From: Diaporthe sp. PMI_573
Taxonomy: Eukaryota > Ascomycota > Sordariomycetes > Diaporthales > Diaporthaceae
Assembly: GCA_021399435.1 (NCBI GenBank)
Contig: JAJTUP010000049.1
Coordinates: 372,001 to 436,000, forward strand
Direction of reading: 5' to 3'
DNA length: 64,000 nucleotides
Part shown: positions 1-12,772 of the stretch, piece by piece
Layout: every line of letters starts with the position of its first letter
Position numbering within the stretch: position 1 is the stretch's first letter
The notes under the pieces: model-generated
Told to the model about the DNA's origin: nothing
What the model saw: only the letters and a program-made list of their open reading frames with translations
The model's database searches: none
Made by a program: the position numbers and the translations under genes

Positions 1-749
1 GAAACATTGAGGCAACAACCGTGCCCAGGCCTTATGACAGGTCTTCCGGTATATACGGTCTCGGTGTATTCGCGTGTTGTCGTGCCTTGCTTCGTTTCCT
101 CGACATAATTCTTCAGACGGTCGATTGCGGTATCGCCTGCAACGCTGACAAACCAGCAAATTTGCTCAAGAACCCCCACGAAAGAAGATCTCGTACCCTC
201 GATCGTCAGGTGCAGATTGTCGTCATTGACAGTGATCCAGACCTGACAGTTCTGCGTGAGGGCTATCAGAGTCCCAACATCAGCGTGAATACAGTGAATG
301 AAAGAGACGCGGTTAGACTTACTGGCAAAATCTTTGCGACTTTCAGTCTTCCCAACAGCATTGCCTATCATCTGAAGAATCTTGATCCCGTTCTGTCCCC
401 ACGTGTCCCTCACATAGACGCTAACAGGAATCGCCAGGGCATCCGGACCTACACAGGCAGAGGTGAAGCTAATAAGGCTGGAGAATTTCTTTTTCTCCCC
501 AGATGCCTGGTTCTGCAATTTCAGATATGTGCGTAGGTCTCCTTTGAACGCGAACTCGGCTCGATAGCGCGGAGACTCTCCGTCCTGGCCACATAACACA
601 TACTGCTTCTTGTCGGGTTGAAGTTCCGACTGGATCGTCCTCCTGATGATGTCTAATACTGGGATGGTTTTCGGTCTTGAAATATTGACACCACTCTTGG
701 CATTAGTTGCGGCCGTGTGCGTTTTTGTTGACTTGATAGATGTGCTCAT
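1..749 (-). CDS. Unknown protein, 5' part only (runs off left edge)
   Basis: The reading frame opens at the ATG complementary to 747-749 and continues to the window edge. One intron is supported: GTAAGT at 322 going down to CTGATAG at 263 (263-322, 60 nt), which restores one frame (exon 1 749-323, exon 2 262-1). The N-terminus is a Lys/Thr/Ser-rich stretch beginning MSTSIKSTKT. The rest is a mixed alpha/beta sequence with WGQNGIKIL and QVWITVNDDN segments. No signal peptide or membrane helix is seen. I do not recognise the family. The intron closes cleanly in frame, which supports a real gene rather than a chance ORF. The 3' part is missing, so length and domain content cannot be judged. Confidence 0.6.
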   Translation of the reverse strand, partial: MSTSIKSTKTHTAATNAKSGVNISRPKTIPVLDIIRRTIQSELQPDKKQYVLCGQDGESPRYRAEFAFKGDLRTYLKLQNQASGEKKKFSSLISFTSACVGPDALAIPVSVYVRDTWGQNGIKILQMIGNAVGKTESRKDFASKSNRVSFIHCIHADVGTLIALTQNCQVWITVNDDNLHLTIEGTRSSFVGVLEQICWFVSVAGDTAIDRLKNYVEETKQGTTTREYTETVYTGRPVIRPGHGCCLNV

Positions 750-1778
750 CTTGGCAACGAAAACATTTAATCAGTGTCGGCGTTTGATATAATTGTCTTG
801 GGAGAACGACAGAAATGACTAGTATGTCACATGGAGAATCCCAGAAAGAAACGAGTGATTGTGACGAAAACCACAAGTCAGAAATCAGGAAAACATGTGA
901 AGTAGGACAGACACGATGGAACAGACGTGAAGACTCCTCGGAGGCATTTTCATGTCTCGAAATGCGCCCCGACTGCAACATAGCCCGATAATTGCACCCG
1001 CAGAGGCCAACAGCGAGTTCGGAACAGCTTGGCACGGGGCTGGCTGGCAAACTTCGTCAATAATGAAACGGGAAGACCGAATCCATATGCTGCGCCGCAT
1101 ACAGTACAGACTACAGGGCGGTCGAGATGGTCGTCAGCTTGGTCGCCGTCGTGGGCCAGCCGCCCCTGATTACAGGCCACACCGACCAGAATCCTACCGA
1201 AATTCGCCGTGAGGATTCGAAAAAGCCATGCAACAAGGCCTTTCGTCAGAGCCCCCCTGGGCTTTGCTTTCAGTTCTCAGGTTCCTGCATTAGAAACTAC
1301 ACCTTCGCGGGCTGCAGGTAGGACGCCCGTCACCATGTCCAACGAGGCAGATCCAACGAGGCTACAGAGGGAGGAGATTTGCTCGCATATTATCAAAGGA
1401 AAACTCGGAAGGGAAGTGAGGAGTCTGAGAGATTCTTTTGCCCCGGACACTCGCGGTTTCGTGGTAGTGGACATAGTGACAACCTTTGAAACTATTATGC
1501 GTCGCATGTTGCCGACAGGTCCAGGACAAGGACTGTGGCAGGCTCAGGGGAGACGACTGGGTGGAGGTACAGATATCATTCTGCTTGACAGGTCAAATAC
1601 GTAATTGAAAGAATGCTTCCATACGCGGATGTCTCGCTTGCCAATAGACCCGTTGAATATAATGGACTTTGCTCGGGTATCGGCCCCCGCAGCTACGGTA
1701 TCAATGTAGTGCGTCAGGATCAGAATAGTGCAGAGCGCTTGCTTCCAAAAAGATTAATCATGCCCCTGAGGACAATGT
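750..1778. other. Intergenic region, no convincing gene
   Basis: Several short frames overlap on both strands here, none with recognisable motifs or a consistent exon structure. The best is a plus frame from an ATG with a good context (caccATG) at 1335 to a stop at 1604, about 90 codons. It has no homologous feature I recognise and could be a decayed or chance ORF. Confidence 0.4.
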
Positions 1779-1830
1779 CCTATGGGATTTTCCAAAATAG
1801 GATAACCTCCTATAGGATAACCTCCCATAC
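1779..1830 (+). repeat. 15-bp minisatellite, locus 1
   Basis: Imperfect tandem copies of a 15-bp unit close to ATAGGATAACCTCCT, about three in a row. The same unit in reverse complement makes up a longer array at 21249-21337, so this is a dispersed minisatellite or part of a repeated element. Confidence 0.7.
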
Positions 1831-1839
1831 TATACCAGT

Positions 1840-2045
1840 TTCTCCAATAAGAATTAATTAGTTAACTTGATACTAGTTTTATTAGCCTAGACACCTTATT
1901 AGCGATATAGCTATCCTCTCTACCCTCTCTATCCTCTTTTATAAACCTAAAACACTTATCTACCTAGAGTAAGTCATTATAATCTCAGGCTACTCTAAAC
2001 TACTTATCGTTTATACGTTTTATTAAGGACCCCTGGGTAGAAAAC
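1840..2045. repeat. AT-rich, RIP-like relic
   Basis: The stretch is rich in TA steps and poor in CpG, unlike the flanking DNA, with frequent TTA/TAG/TAA triplets on both strands. Such islands are typical of repeats degraded by repeat-induced point mutation (RIP) in Pezizomycotina. No element can be identified. The remainder up to 2787 has only short frames and no gene I can support. Confidence 0.4.
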
Positions 2046-2787
2046 AAATAGCTGGGTAAAGTTGGCTCTCTCCCGAGAGTATACAGAGAGCTGTAGATAG
2101 CTTAGTTTGATAAATGTACCCGGCTACTTATAGAGACCATGGCGGCTTGAATTCCACTACTAAGTCGGAATACAGTGGTTTGGAGTTCATCGGGCATCGT
2201 GGTTAGTCAAGTCCCTCGAAGCTTAGACCGTAATAGACCTTAATTTGCTTTGCATCCAAGCTTGGGTCGAGCGTCTTTTTGCAGTGTATATTATTTGCCG
2301 TGCTGTCTAAAAGTCTCCCGCGAGGTTCAGTGGGCACCCTCCGGGAAAAGCTGCTTTCACGGAAAAGCCCTTGGCAGGGAAGCAGTGACTTCTCAGTTAC
2401 ATCGCTCGCGTAGGTACGGGTTGGGGCAAACTAGCACTCAGTGACCGGGAAAACAGTGGAATTCAGGAATGGCAAGGCCCAAGGCACTGGCAGGGTTTAA
2501 ATCTATGCCCTCTGCATTGGCAGTGCAGAAGGTAGCCAGGCACGCGACCAACTGCGCAACGGTGCTTGGGCTACTTGTATGTTGAATAATTGTGCTACAT
2601 TCTAACCTAGCGCACAACCGCTTGAAAGAAGTGTTGATCTATTGGATCGAGTTGTTCAGGTTGGACCCAGTTGGAGTAGCCCCTGCGACGCGATGCTGGG
2701 TCTGTACCATGATCTTGAACATGCATGGTAGGGCGACGCTAATGATGTCAATCATGTCCACCAACACATTTCTCACTGGCGTCCCTT

Positions 2788-5700
2788 TCACGCCATCACG
2801 CCCAATCGATCATATCGTTGCATGCCCAAGCTTGCATGGCTTGGGTATTCCTTGCCTGTCCATCGGGCCCATCGTCCATCGCAAGAGCGCATGAGCCTGG
2901 AGGAACTCATTGTCCAAGATGCCATGGACACTTCGGAGCAGTGTGAATTGCGCCTCTCTTCTGCAATCCCCCGAAATTGTACTTCTGATTGGCTGGCCTG
3001 GGCAAGCTGCCTCAGCTTCCCTGGATCAGGTCGGTTCCCAAACACGACTACCCCCGTTTTCCGTGGCTTCCCATTGGTTGTGAACTTGAAGTCTCCATGG
3101 TCGGCATACTCTCCATCGTCACTCAGCTTCGTCATACCAGTGCGGATCGCCGTATTCATGTCCTCGACCTCCTGGGACGAGTATAGCTGGCGCCTTCTTC
3201 TCTTCAGAATAGCCATGTCCTTTTCCTGGGAGTGGTAGTGCGGCACCTTCACTAGCATTTGGACAGGAAAGCAACTGCAGTCGACCTGTTCGAGATGCTC
3301 ACCGTGACCGTGTTTGTGACCAAACGGCTCCACCCCACGTTCCCAGGCATAGAAATGGGATAATCTAGCAACAATGCTCTCCTTATCATCTATCCCAGTC
3401 CAATCATCGACAAAGGCTTGAACCCTGTCCATTCCTATAGCAAGATAGTCTTGGCCTGTGGGGATGGTCTTGAAGTAAGGGCATGCGCTCTCATTATGCG
3501 GCAGTATGATCTCGCCAAAGTCACTTCCGAATATGATGCTTGCTCCCACGTCTCTCGCAAATTCAAGCCAGCCAGGGTCTTCTTCAAACAAATGGGTGTA
3601 TATCTTTTCTTTGTGGGCGTGGTAAATTTGCTCGAAGTCCCACCCCTTCGCAATGACATTCTGTCGTTTTCTCACCGACATTTGAACCAAGGCGAAGCGG
3701 TTCATATCGCCCGGGAATCTCTTCATGGAGTCCAAACTTCTGAGTATGTAATAGATATTCATCAACACCTCAACGATGCGCTTTTCCTCGACTTTGGCTT
3801 GCCCTTTGAACGATTGGCCGTCACCGGGCGTCTCTTCAACGTCTTTGAGAACCTTGAATATAGGAATTTTCAAGTTTTCCTCGCAAACCAATACTTTGTA
3901 TGCCCTCCTCGAGGTCTTGTCCTCGATGTATTCCAGTTTGGACAAGTCGAACGGCTCTATCTGGGGAGTGTTTTTGAGATAGGCGCATAGTAGCTGCAGT
4001 GCGGCGACCTCGCCTTTCACCAGCCAGCCGCGGCGGGTCTTCGTATCGAAAAGGACGAAATGGTGATGCATTACAGATTGAAGGGCAATTATAGACCGGG
4101 AAATCTGACGGTCATGGTATTCGGGCTCGACTCGCTTTTTCCTTTTGGGGGGCTCTGATGGGAGCATGAAATAGGTAGGCCCAGCTGTCTGCTGCCTACA
4201 GACATCCGTATCGAGGTAGTCGAGCATCCAGTCTTTGGATTCTAGACGCATCTCATAGAGCTGTTTCATTTTCCAGAGAAATATGATCGAGTCTTCTATG
4301 TCAAAGAAGACATAGACTTCCGCACAACTGTCTAGTTTGAACCCGGGAGCGTCAAACTTTTTCAGAGGTGAATAGAAGCCATAACCGATGCGTGCCTTGC
4401 GATTGCCCTCAATTCCTTTCCCTACCACGAGCAGCGGTATGTAGGTGGGGTCAAATTGATATTGGGCATCAGAATGATCGTACCACAAGTCATGTGACAT
4501 CTGAGTGCCCAACTCGATTACCCAATCATCTGCCCTGGCCCATCGCGGCAAATACAATGCATCATTTTCAGGGTAATGCGGGGGCGTGGCCTCCAAGTCT
4601 CGTAACTTGGAGATACTTCTGTCGATATCTTCGGGTGAGAGGCACCAACCGTTGGCCATGATTTTGATCCTCGGCCCTTCGAGCGCTCTCGTCGCCGCCT
4701 CCATTTCGCGGTCCCTGTCCATTGCGCCATACTCCTTGGAGCAATTATCCATTGCGTAATCCTCCTTGGAACGGCGGCGTGCCTTGAGCGCCTCAATAAG
4801 GCCCGGGGATTCGATGTTGAAATTGAAAAGCTTCACGAGGAGGATGACGAATTTCCATATACTAGGCTCGCCGAGCTCTTGGGCCTCTCCAAGCTTCAGA
4901 ATTGCCTCAGTGAACTTGACGGCAACCTCGAGGTCGTTCTGTGTGTAATCTGGTTCCAACGGCGCAACATCGCCCCAGTCAATCAAGGAGATAATCCCAT
5001 ACGCCTTGTCCCTCGGGTCTTGGCACTGTAACCGGGACACAACCTCGTTGAGCAGTTGAAATATGTTCTTGTTCACGCTCGCGTAGTTCTGCTTCAACAT
5101 GGCGATTGTGGCCATACATGGTTTTGGTAGCGCAGTGAGCCACGATCCATGCCACACCGGATGAGGGAAGCCATTGTTGACATGCCTTCGAAGGAATCTG
5201 TGGCTTAGGAAGCGGAGATGAGGGGTCCACAGGGCCGATGATCCTTTTTCTTCATCGTCAGCAAGGCGCTGCAGGTCCACAAGGAGTCCGTTAAAAAGAT
5301 TCAGTGCGTCCTCTTTCGCTAGTACATACTGGCCGCAGAGTATGGTGAGATGTCGAGCAAGTTGCAGCTCCTGGAGGATCCAAATTCGGGTGAAGTATGG
5401 TCGCACAGCCAAACGAGCCAAGGCAAGGGCAAACCGATGGATTGAGGAGTGTCGGTGAAGGAGGCGAAATCGGAAAGATATCCCGGCCCCATCATATCGA
5501 TCATATCTGACCATATCTTTTGGTGGAACCAGATAATGGGTGAGTCCGTAAAGCGATTCGAAGAAGAAGAGGCTGTCGTCGGCGTGGTCGCCAATACAGG
5601 CTAATACATGAGAAGCCTTCTTGTAGATGCTGCCCATCATGGCAACTTGCTTGCTCTTCTCTTTGAGGTTCGACTGGTCGATACAGAGGGCATCGAGCCA

Positions 5701-6069
5701 GAAATACCGGCTCTTGGTGTACCACTCGGATCTGGTCTCCCGATACAAGTGGGACTGCCACTTCCTGTAAAAGTAGGACTGGCTCTTCCTGTACCAGTAG
5801 GCTTGTTTCAAGGCGAACTCGCAATTGGTGCGGACTTCCAAGGTCTTATCATTCATAAGTATGAGCGTATTAGACTTGGGGTCTCCCCACGTGTAGGAGA
5901 CAGCGTGGTACGGAGGCATGCTGTCAATTGGCCATGTGGTGAGCCTGCACTTGACTTTGGTAGTTTCGGAGTAATTGTCGTCCAATACTTCCAGGAGCCT
6001 CATGTATTTGGCGGGGTCTGGAAGGGGCTCATGCGCGAATACATTGTCGGAGGCAGCAGGACTCTCCAT
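2788..6069 (-). CDS. Heterokaryon incompatibility (HET) domain protein
   Basis: A single uninterrupted frame of 1093 aa from the ATG at 6067-6069. The N-terminal HET domain is clear: YHAVSYTWGDP at residues 54-64, then FWLDALCIDQ at about 123-132, then a QVAMMGSIYKKAS-like helix at about 141-153. HET domains trigger cell-death responses in fungal non-self recognition; where tested they act inside the cell and are often polymorphic. The roughly 900 residue C-terminal part has no motif I recognise and probably acts as a sensor or regulator. Odd feature: between the two HET blocks (about 91-120) lies a run of near-repeats of the form YRKxQS / YRxxxS rich in Tyr, Trp, Arg and Lys, encoded by short tandem DNA repeats near 5745-5815. 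It has no signal peptide and no membrane helices. Family is sure; function in this organism is inferred. Confidence 0.9.
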   Translation of the reverse strand: MESPAASDNVFAHEPLPDPAKYMRLLEVLDDNYSETTKVKCRLTTWPIDSMPPYHAVSYTWGDPKSNTLILMNDKTLEVRTNCEFALKQAYWYRKSQSYFYRKWQSHLYRETRSEWYTKSRYFWLDALCIDQSNLKEKSKQVAMMGSIYKKASHVLACIGDHADDSLFFFESLYGLTHYLVPPKDMVRYDRYDGAGISFRFRLLHRHSSIHRFALALARLAVRPYFTRIWILQELQLARHLTILCGQYVLAKEDALNLFNGLLVDLQRLADDEEKGSSALWTPHLRFLSHRFLRRHVNNGFPHPVWHGSWLTALPKPCMATIAMLKQNYASVNKNIFQLLNEVVSRLQCQDPRDKAYGIISLIDWGDVAPLEPDYTQNDLEVAVKFTEAILKLGEAQELGEPSIWKFVILLVKLFNFNIESPGLIEALKARRRSKEDYAMDNCSKEYGAMDRDREMEAATRALEGPRIKIMANGWCLSPEDIDRSISKLRDLEATPPHYPENDALYLPRWARADDWVIELGTQMSHDLWYDHSDAQYQFDPTYIPLLVVGKGIEGNRKARIGYGFYSPLKKFDAPGFKLDSCAEVYVFFDIEDSIIFLWKMKQLYEMRLESKDWMLDYLDTDVCRQQTAGPTYFMLPSEPPKRKKRVEPEYHDRQISRSIIALQSVMHHHFVLFDTKTRRGWLVKGEVAALQLLCAYLKNTPQIEPFDLSKLEYIEDKTSRRAYKVLVCEENLKIPIFKVLKDVEETPGDGQSFKGQAKVEEKRIVEVLMNIYYILRSLDSMKRFPGDMNRFALVQMSVRKRQNVIAKGWDFEQIYHAHKEKIYTHLFEEDPGWLEFARDVGASIIFGSDFGEIILPHNESACPYFKTIPTGQDYLAIGMDRVQAFVDDWTGIDDKESIVARLSHFYAWERGVEPFGHKHGHGEHLEQVDCSCFPVQMLVKVPHYHSQEKDMAILKRRRRQLYSSQEVEDMNTAIRTGMTKLSDDGEYADHGDFKFTTNGKPRKTGVVVFGNRPDPGKLRQLAQASQSEVQFRGIAEERRNSHCSEVSMASWTMSSSRLMRSCDGRWARWTGKEYPSHASLGMQRYDRLGVMA

Positions 6070-7024
6070 TGTAGTTTAGGACGTGGTACTGACAGCGAAT
6101 TGCTGAGTAGGCTCTCGAGCAATTAAAACGTATAGCAGATGAGATGACTGTTGATGAAAAGCCAGGATCGTATACAGTATGATATGTTGTGCACATCCGG
6201 AGTGCGACGAAGATGTGAGCCATGTTGGCAAGTGAAACCAGCGCACCTGAGATTAATAAGTATTCCGATGAATCTCATGCTTTGTGATGGCCAAGGGGTT
6301 GTCTCAAATCTTCAATTTCAGGGGTCGGGCGGCTGTGGCTCTCAGCCTATCCTGCCGTTGGCTGAGCCGGACCTGTTGGGTGGCTGGCTTGCATATGGGC
6401 GGGGTTACAACACATGAATGCGACATGAGGAATTTTCCACTTCCTCCTCTGCAGGTAGTGGTGAGTCAATCACGCTGTATCTAGGTAGGCAAGTGGATGG
6501 TGTAAATTCATCGTCAACAGCATTGACAAAACTCAAGGAACCTATGGTCGATAGTATTGAAAAGGAAGAAAATGTCGCCTGGAGTGGTTTTTGGAGGGAC
6601 ATGGAAGTCGAATTGGTCCATGCACCAGAAGCCAAACCCAAAAACAGGGTTTGGGCAACTCGGATCGTCCCGGTCTCCTGGGAGCAAAGTGGAGCTTATT
6701 CGCGCCCGAGAGCCGAAACGATCAACACAAAAAAACCATGTTGGTCGCACTGAGAAATCCGAGATTAATTGGAAGCGTCTGCAGGATATTCGGATCCGGA
6801 TCATGGAAGAAGAAGTCACAATGAGGACGTGGCCTCTTCAAGATACATTTAATACAATCACCAGGAGAAGCGGATTGTTCGGGTCTCGGTACAAGACCGG
6901 AAATGTCCATTGTGATTATGGAGTAAAAGTATATACATTTGTTCAAGAACTTTTTACAACGCTCCAGGTGTAACCTGTATGCCTATTAAATGCAATATCA
7001 CAAGAGATGTCCCAGCGACACTTC
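6070..7024. other. Intergenic region between HET gene and secreted-protein gene
   Basis: Only short overlapping frames are seen. The longest with an ATG is a 111-codon plus frame at 6418-6753 without recognisable motifs. I treat the region as non-coding. It holds the upstream DNA of the HET gene at its left end and the 3' flank of the secreted-protein gene at its right end. Confidence 0.4.
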
Positions 7025-7540
7025 TTAGTTGACGAGGTCGAACTCGGTCTCCTCGCCGACGTAGACCTGCTGGGTAGAGGCACCGGTCTGCTGCATCTCG
7101 AAGCTGCCGTCGAAGAGGTCGTAGCGGCCGGACTCGAAGGAGCTGGGGGTGACCTGCTGGGAGACCTCGAGCTCGAAGCCGCTGGCGTGGTTGGTGGAGA
7201 ACTTGGTGAACTTCCAGGTGCGGGAGGAGTCCTTGCAGGTGCCGTCGGTGACCTCGGGGATCTGGCCGTTGCTGGTCAGCATGGCCGAGCACTCAACGGG
7301 AGTGGTCTCGCCAGCGCCGGTCTTGATGACTCCGAAGGAGATGCTATAAGAGAGATCGGGTTAGCTGAGTGAACAATCAGACAGCTGATGAAGCCGTGTT
7401 CATATAGACTCGGGTGTTGCTTACGAGCACTGGGAGCTGTGGGGGATGCAAGCAGCCGTGAAGTCAGAGACGTGGAAGACGGCGTCGGCAGAGGCCACCG
7501 AGGCGGCGAGGGCGAAGAGGGCACCAGTGGAGAACTGCAT
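7025..7540 (-). CDS. Small secreted protein, Alt a 1 (AA1)-like, effector candidate
   Basis: Two exons (7540-7425 and 7343-7025) joined over an 81-nt intron (GTAAGC to TTATAG) give 144 aa. Residues 1-20 form a typical signal peptide with the core ALFALAASVASA. The mature part holds four cysteines (C31, C38, C57, C75), enough for two disulfides. The pattern FHVSDFTAACIPHSSQC followed by a beta-rich body resembles the AA1-like / Alt a 1 group of fungal secreted proteins, some of which provoke plant responses. I call that resemblance from the pattern only. The 5' region has a TATA box and a CCAACC/CACC-rich leader ending in ATCAAAATG, consistent with strong expression. Role in virulence is inference. 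Confidence 0.8.
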
Positions 7541-7677
7541 TTTGATGGTGGTTTGGGTTGGTTGGTGAGGTTGAAGAGTGAGTTGGTTGATGAGTGGATG
7601 AGGATGTAGAGACTGTTGTGATGCTGATGATGATGATGATGAGAACAAGATTGGATGAACTGTGAAAGGTTCGGCGG

Positions 7678-7687
7678 TTTATATATT
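7678..7687 (-). promoter_or_regulatory. TATA box of the small secreted protein gene
   Basis: On the minus strand the sequence reads GAATATATAAA about 140 nt upstream of the ATG at 7540. It is followed by a pyrimidine- and CAACC-rich leader. Position and sequence fit a core promoter. Confidence 0.5.
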
Positions 7688-7699
7688 CAAGATATCTGG

Positions 7700-10289
7700 C
7701 TCTGATCTCATGTCTCTTCACCACAGCATCACTGCCACGGGAAATACGAGCACGATCAAAATAGAAATGATGGGGCAAGGTGGATACACGTAAAAGGCGA
7801 TCGCCGTTGTCTGTTCGCTGGCGAACAAGGGTCCGAGCAATGACGGGAAATCTTGCCACTCATGCCCAAAATCGGCAAGGCAGCTCCACTGCATGTGCCC
7901 AGGTGCCCCAGGGGAACAGCTCTAGTCTCCTTAACAACATCTCCGCCTGCCGAACAGACGGATCTCAGCTCGTCGTGCCGTGCATATCATTCCCTATCTG
8001 ATCAGCCGATTTAAGGGCGACCCCTCTTTTTAAGGACTCAATTCTAGATATTCTCCATTGAATAAAGCAATGCGAGAGCGCCGTAGGGAGAGCTCTTCTC
8101 GACTGCTTCACACGGAGACTTGGTAGACTTGTTTACTTGATAGCATTCCGTTCGTCAAAGCTTGAATTGCTCAAGGGCCTCGGGATGACTTCAATGGTCT
8201 TGGCGCGTTCAAATGCGAGGCGTCCTCGCTACTATGGTATACCGAGGTCAAAATAAGGGGGAGGGGGTGGCAAGGTTCCCCATACAAGTGGGACCGGCCC
8301 CGGACCCAATACGAGCCTATGACGGCGGAACCGCAACGTCTGTTTCTAAGCTTAGACGTGGTTAGACGAATACGGGTAATCCAATCCACCTTTCTTTGTC
8401 ATTGGTTGCAGCGCACAGCACCACTTTCTACAGCCTCGAGGTCATCACCTACGGCCAGGTTTTTGCCAAGACAAGAAGCAAACCGCAAAGACAGAGACAG
8501 ACACGAAAAGACAATTGGACCGGGAACTGACGCAGCAGCATCGCGACTGAGAGCAGGCCGGCTCGGAACATCACAGCACTCAATGACTAGCAAGCAACGA
8601 GTTACACGGCTGTGTTTAAATTACCCGTGTTCATGCAACAAGGTCGCACTCTACCAGAGCACTGCTCGTGGAGCAGACACCTGATTTTGATGTCGTCGGA
8701 TTCCATCGGCTCAATGACGTAGCGCAGCACGATTCAACCCTGGTGATCTGAGGTTCGTTGTAAAGGGGTGGGAAACCTAGAAAAGTAATTGACTTATTGC
8801 TCAAATTTCCTGTTCATCCTGACTTGGCTGACACTCTGAAATTTGATGCATTGTTCTGCCGTTTTGTGTCTCTGGACACTGTATGTAGACTACTTACATG
8901 ATCTTTAACATTGGAACGGCACCATGGCCATGCCTGAAGACTGCACAGATACACTGCGGCCCAGTCTCGTCATCTTAAGAAAATTCGAGGAAATTTGACC
9001 AGCTCGCAATGTCCTACACTCTCCCAGCTAAACTTTCAGCAATGAGAGAGTCGGGGACTTGACTGTAAAGTCCGGTCGGTCAGCCGCAACAACGCCAGAA
9101 CTTGTCGGAATTACAGGGCAGCCAACCATATGCACCTTGTCAGTTCCGACAGCACCCTCGACCCACAATGCAGAAGATGGGGGGGTAAGACTAGGAGACA
9201 CGGCTGAGAGCCATCCGCCTCGGGACCTTGGGCCTCCCATTCCGGGAAAGCCGACAGGCATACGGCCTTGTCCCGACTGCGTAGGTGGCCTCGGACCGCT
9301 ATTTGCGATTGGCTTGCTTCCGCGCGGACAGAATTAGTGACAGCCTGGCTCTGTCTCTCCACACCTGAATGTGTTCATGCTGGTAATCCACGCATCAACT
9401 CCTGTTCGTCCCGTTAATACACCTCCGTCAAATGCGAGTTGTGTTGCCGACCCACTTTGGCTCAGTGGTATTCATGCTTGCGACTGTATTCGCGAGTCAA
9501 ACTCATGGACCAAGTCCACTTCAACTTTCCATATGCTCTGTAACATATTCCGCCACCGAGCGGGCTACATGCATCCCTTCAATTCCCAACAATTTCATGC
9601 GTGCAGCAGAGGTCTCGAATGCCTTCCCTACACAGCTGGCCACTCAAGTGATCTGTCATCTTGTCGGCACGGCCCCTTCGGCCATCACCCGGGGTAGGTG
9701 GAGACGGCCCTGGCCCTACTGCTCCGCTTTTTGCTTCTGGAATGGAATGCCGAGTCTGGCTGTGCGGTCGCCCCCAGTATTTTAGCTGCCGAGGGCGATG
9801 CCTATATTCCGGGGCGGGTACGGCCCCCTTGGAACACGACTCTGAGCACTGCACCTGCAGATAATTCGCTCAACGTCCTTGCCCCTGGAAAATATGGGCC
9901 TTCGATGCTGGCCTGTTAAAGGGGTCGGACATCGGACAGCACCCTTTCTCTCCACATATGCCTAGATACAATTATGCGAAAGCCTGGTTACTCCCTCCCG
10001 TGCCTCTCTGTTATCACTTTGCTCCTCATGGACGTAGGGAAGTGTTTCTGGGGTGGACTTCATACATGTTCCAACACACGATTGGATACTTTTGACCAAA
10101 GTCTCACGAAGTCTGCCGACGCAGTGCTCTTCCCTGGTTCGTGTCTAATGCGAGTTGTTGGCGGCGAGAGAAAGTAGTCGAGCTGTTGAATACCACTGAC
10201 GCGGGAATTACAACAGTTGTATTCCAATCGAATCTTGGCTCGACAAAATCGTCGACGTGACTCATTTTTCGGGAGGTGTATATTCATAT
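7700..10289. other. Long intergenic region without a supported gene
   Basis: About 2.6 kb with many short frames on both strands and no recognisable motif, splice-linked exon chain or RNA gene. GC-rich blocks at about 9160-9330 and 9640-9820 alternate with neutral sequence. It lies next to a decayed gene, so it may be old degraded DNA. Confidence 0.4.
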
Positions 10290-11655
<1,366 letters not shown>

Positions 11656-12772
11656 AGATCATTGGCCTGGGTTGTATAAAGCGGGGCTGACAAGTCCATC
11701 GTGACAGCTTTTGTATTAAGTATCTTACACTAGTAGGCCATGGATCCGAAACAGTATTTTCACGACATCAGTCAAAGCTGTTCACTTGTTGTTCTCTCTG
11801 CAAATCGGAGACATGTTGATTCGAGCGTCGATGTGGCGGGACAAGTGCCGAAAAAGGAATAGGGGAAGGATGCATGTAAGAAATAACGTAATATCTACCG
11901 TAAAACCAACATCCTATAGACCTCGATAACATATCAACGAATCTACTGCAGGCAAGGCACAAAAGAGGAGTAGACCAATAGACAACATCGAATAGCCTGT
12001 GCCTAATCCAAGAAATACTAGTGTCTTCCGTCTGCCCACCCTCTTCTCTTTGCATTGCTTCACCTAGGTACTCTGAATGGCCGATCAATCATCAGAGGAT
12101 TCATATACAGTCAACTAATCCTGTACTCGGGTGGCGCAGTGCAAAGCAAGGAATTTAGGTAGACTTCAGGGTATGTCACGCGATACGCTGCATTGTTCTC
12201 ACTTGTCATAGGTAGCGTTTTCAAATCGATGAGTTTGCCTGTTCTGGTTGATTGGGAACAGAATGACCTAAGTCAATCATAATTTATAGAGAAATGAAGA
12301 CTAATCAAAACACCAAACAGAAATAGCGAATAACAATGGAGGCGTTTTCGATCAGACAACAGTCACAACCATCATCACGTTCTCATCACAAGGCTTTCCG
12401 TCAGACACAAAATTGTGGGACCTTTCCAGGCCCGTGGACAGTAGGCTCCGCTTTTTAAACTCCACTGGCTTTCTTGGAGTTGAATCCTAGTCCTATACTG
12501 CTAGAATCATCGTATATGAAGGCGATGACACATGGCGACGCTTACTGCTGCGCTTTCTGAGTTTATGGGCAAACGGGTTCACGTATAAATCCGTCATTCA
12601 TCTCTGCCGCCAGATGATGTAGCATAGAGAATCACCTGGAAAATAAACTCTCGCCGATAATACTCTATATGTTCGGGTGCAGGTCTAACAGCCTTAGTGT
12701 CAAGTCAATCCTCAACGTTGTTCCTTGCTCATCCCCCCGCCAAGACTCTGAGTGAGGTTGTTTCAGACCATC
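11656..12772. other. Intergenic region upstream of D-amino-acid oxidase gene
   Basis: No frame with recognisable content is seen. The last few hundred bases are AT-rich and probably hold the promoter of the oxidase gene that starts at 12773. Confidence 0.4.

Noticed and set aside
5608..6126. 172-codon plus frame opposite the HET gene
   Set aside because: It is a shadow of the HET domain repeats.
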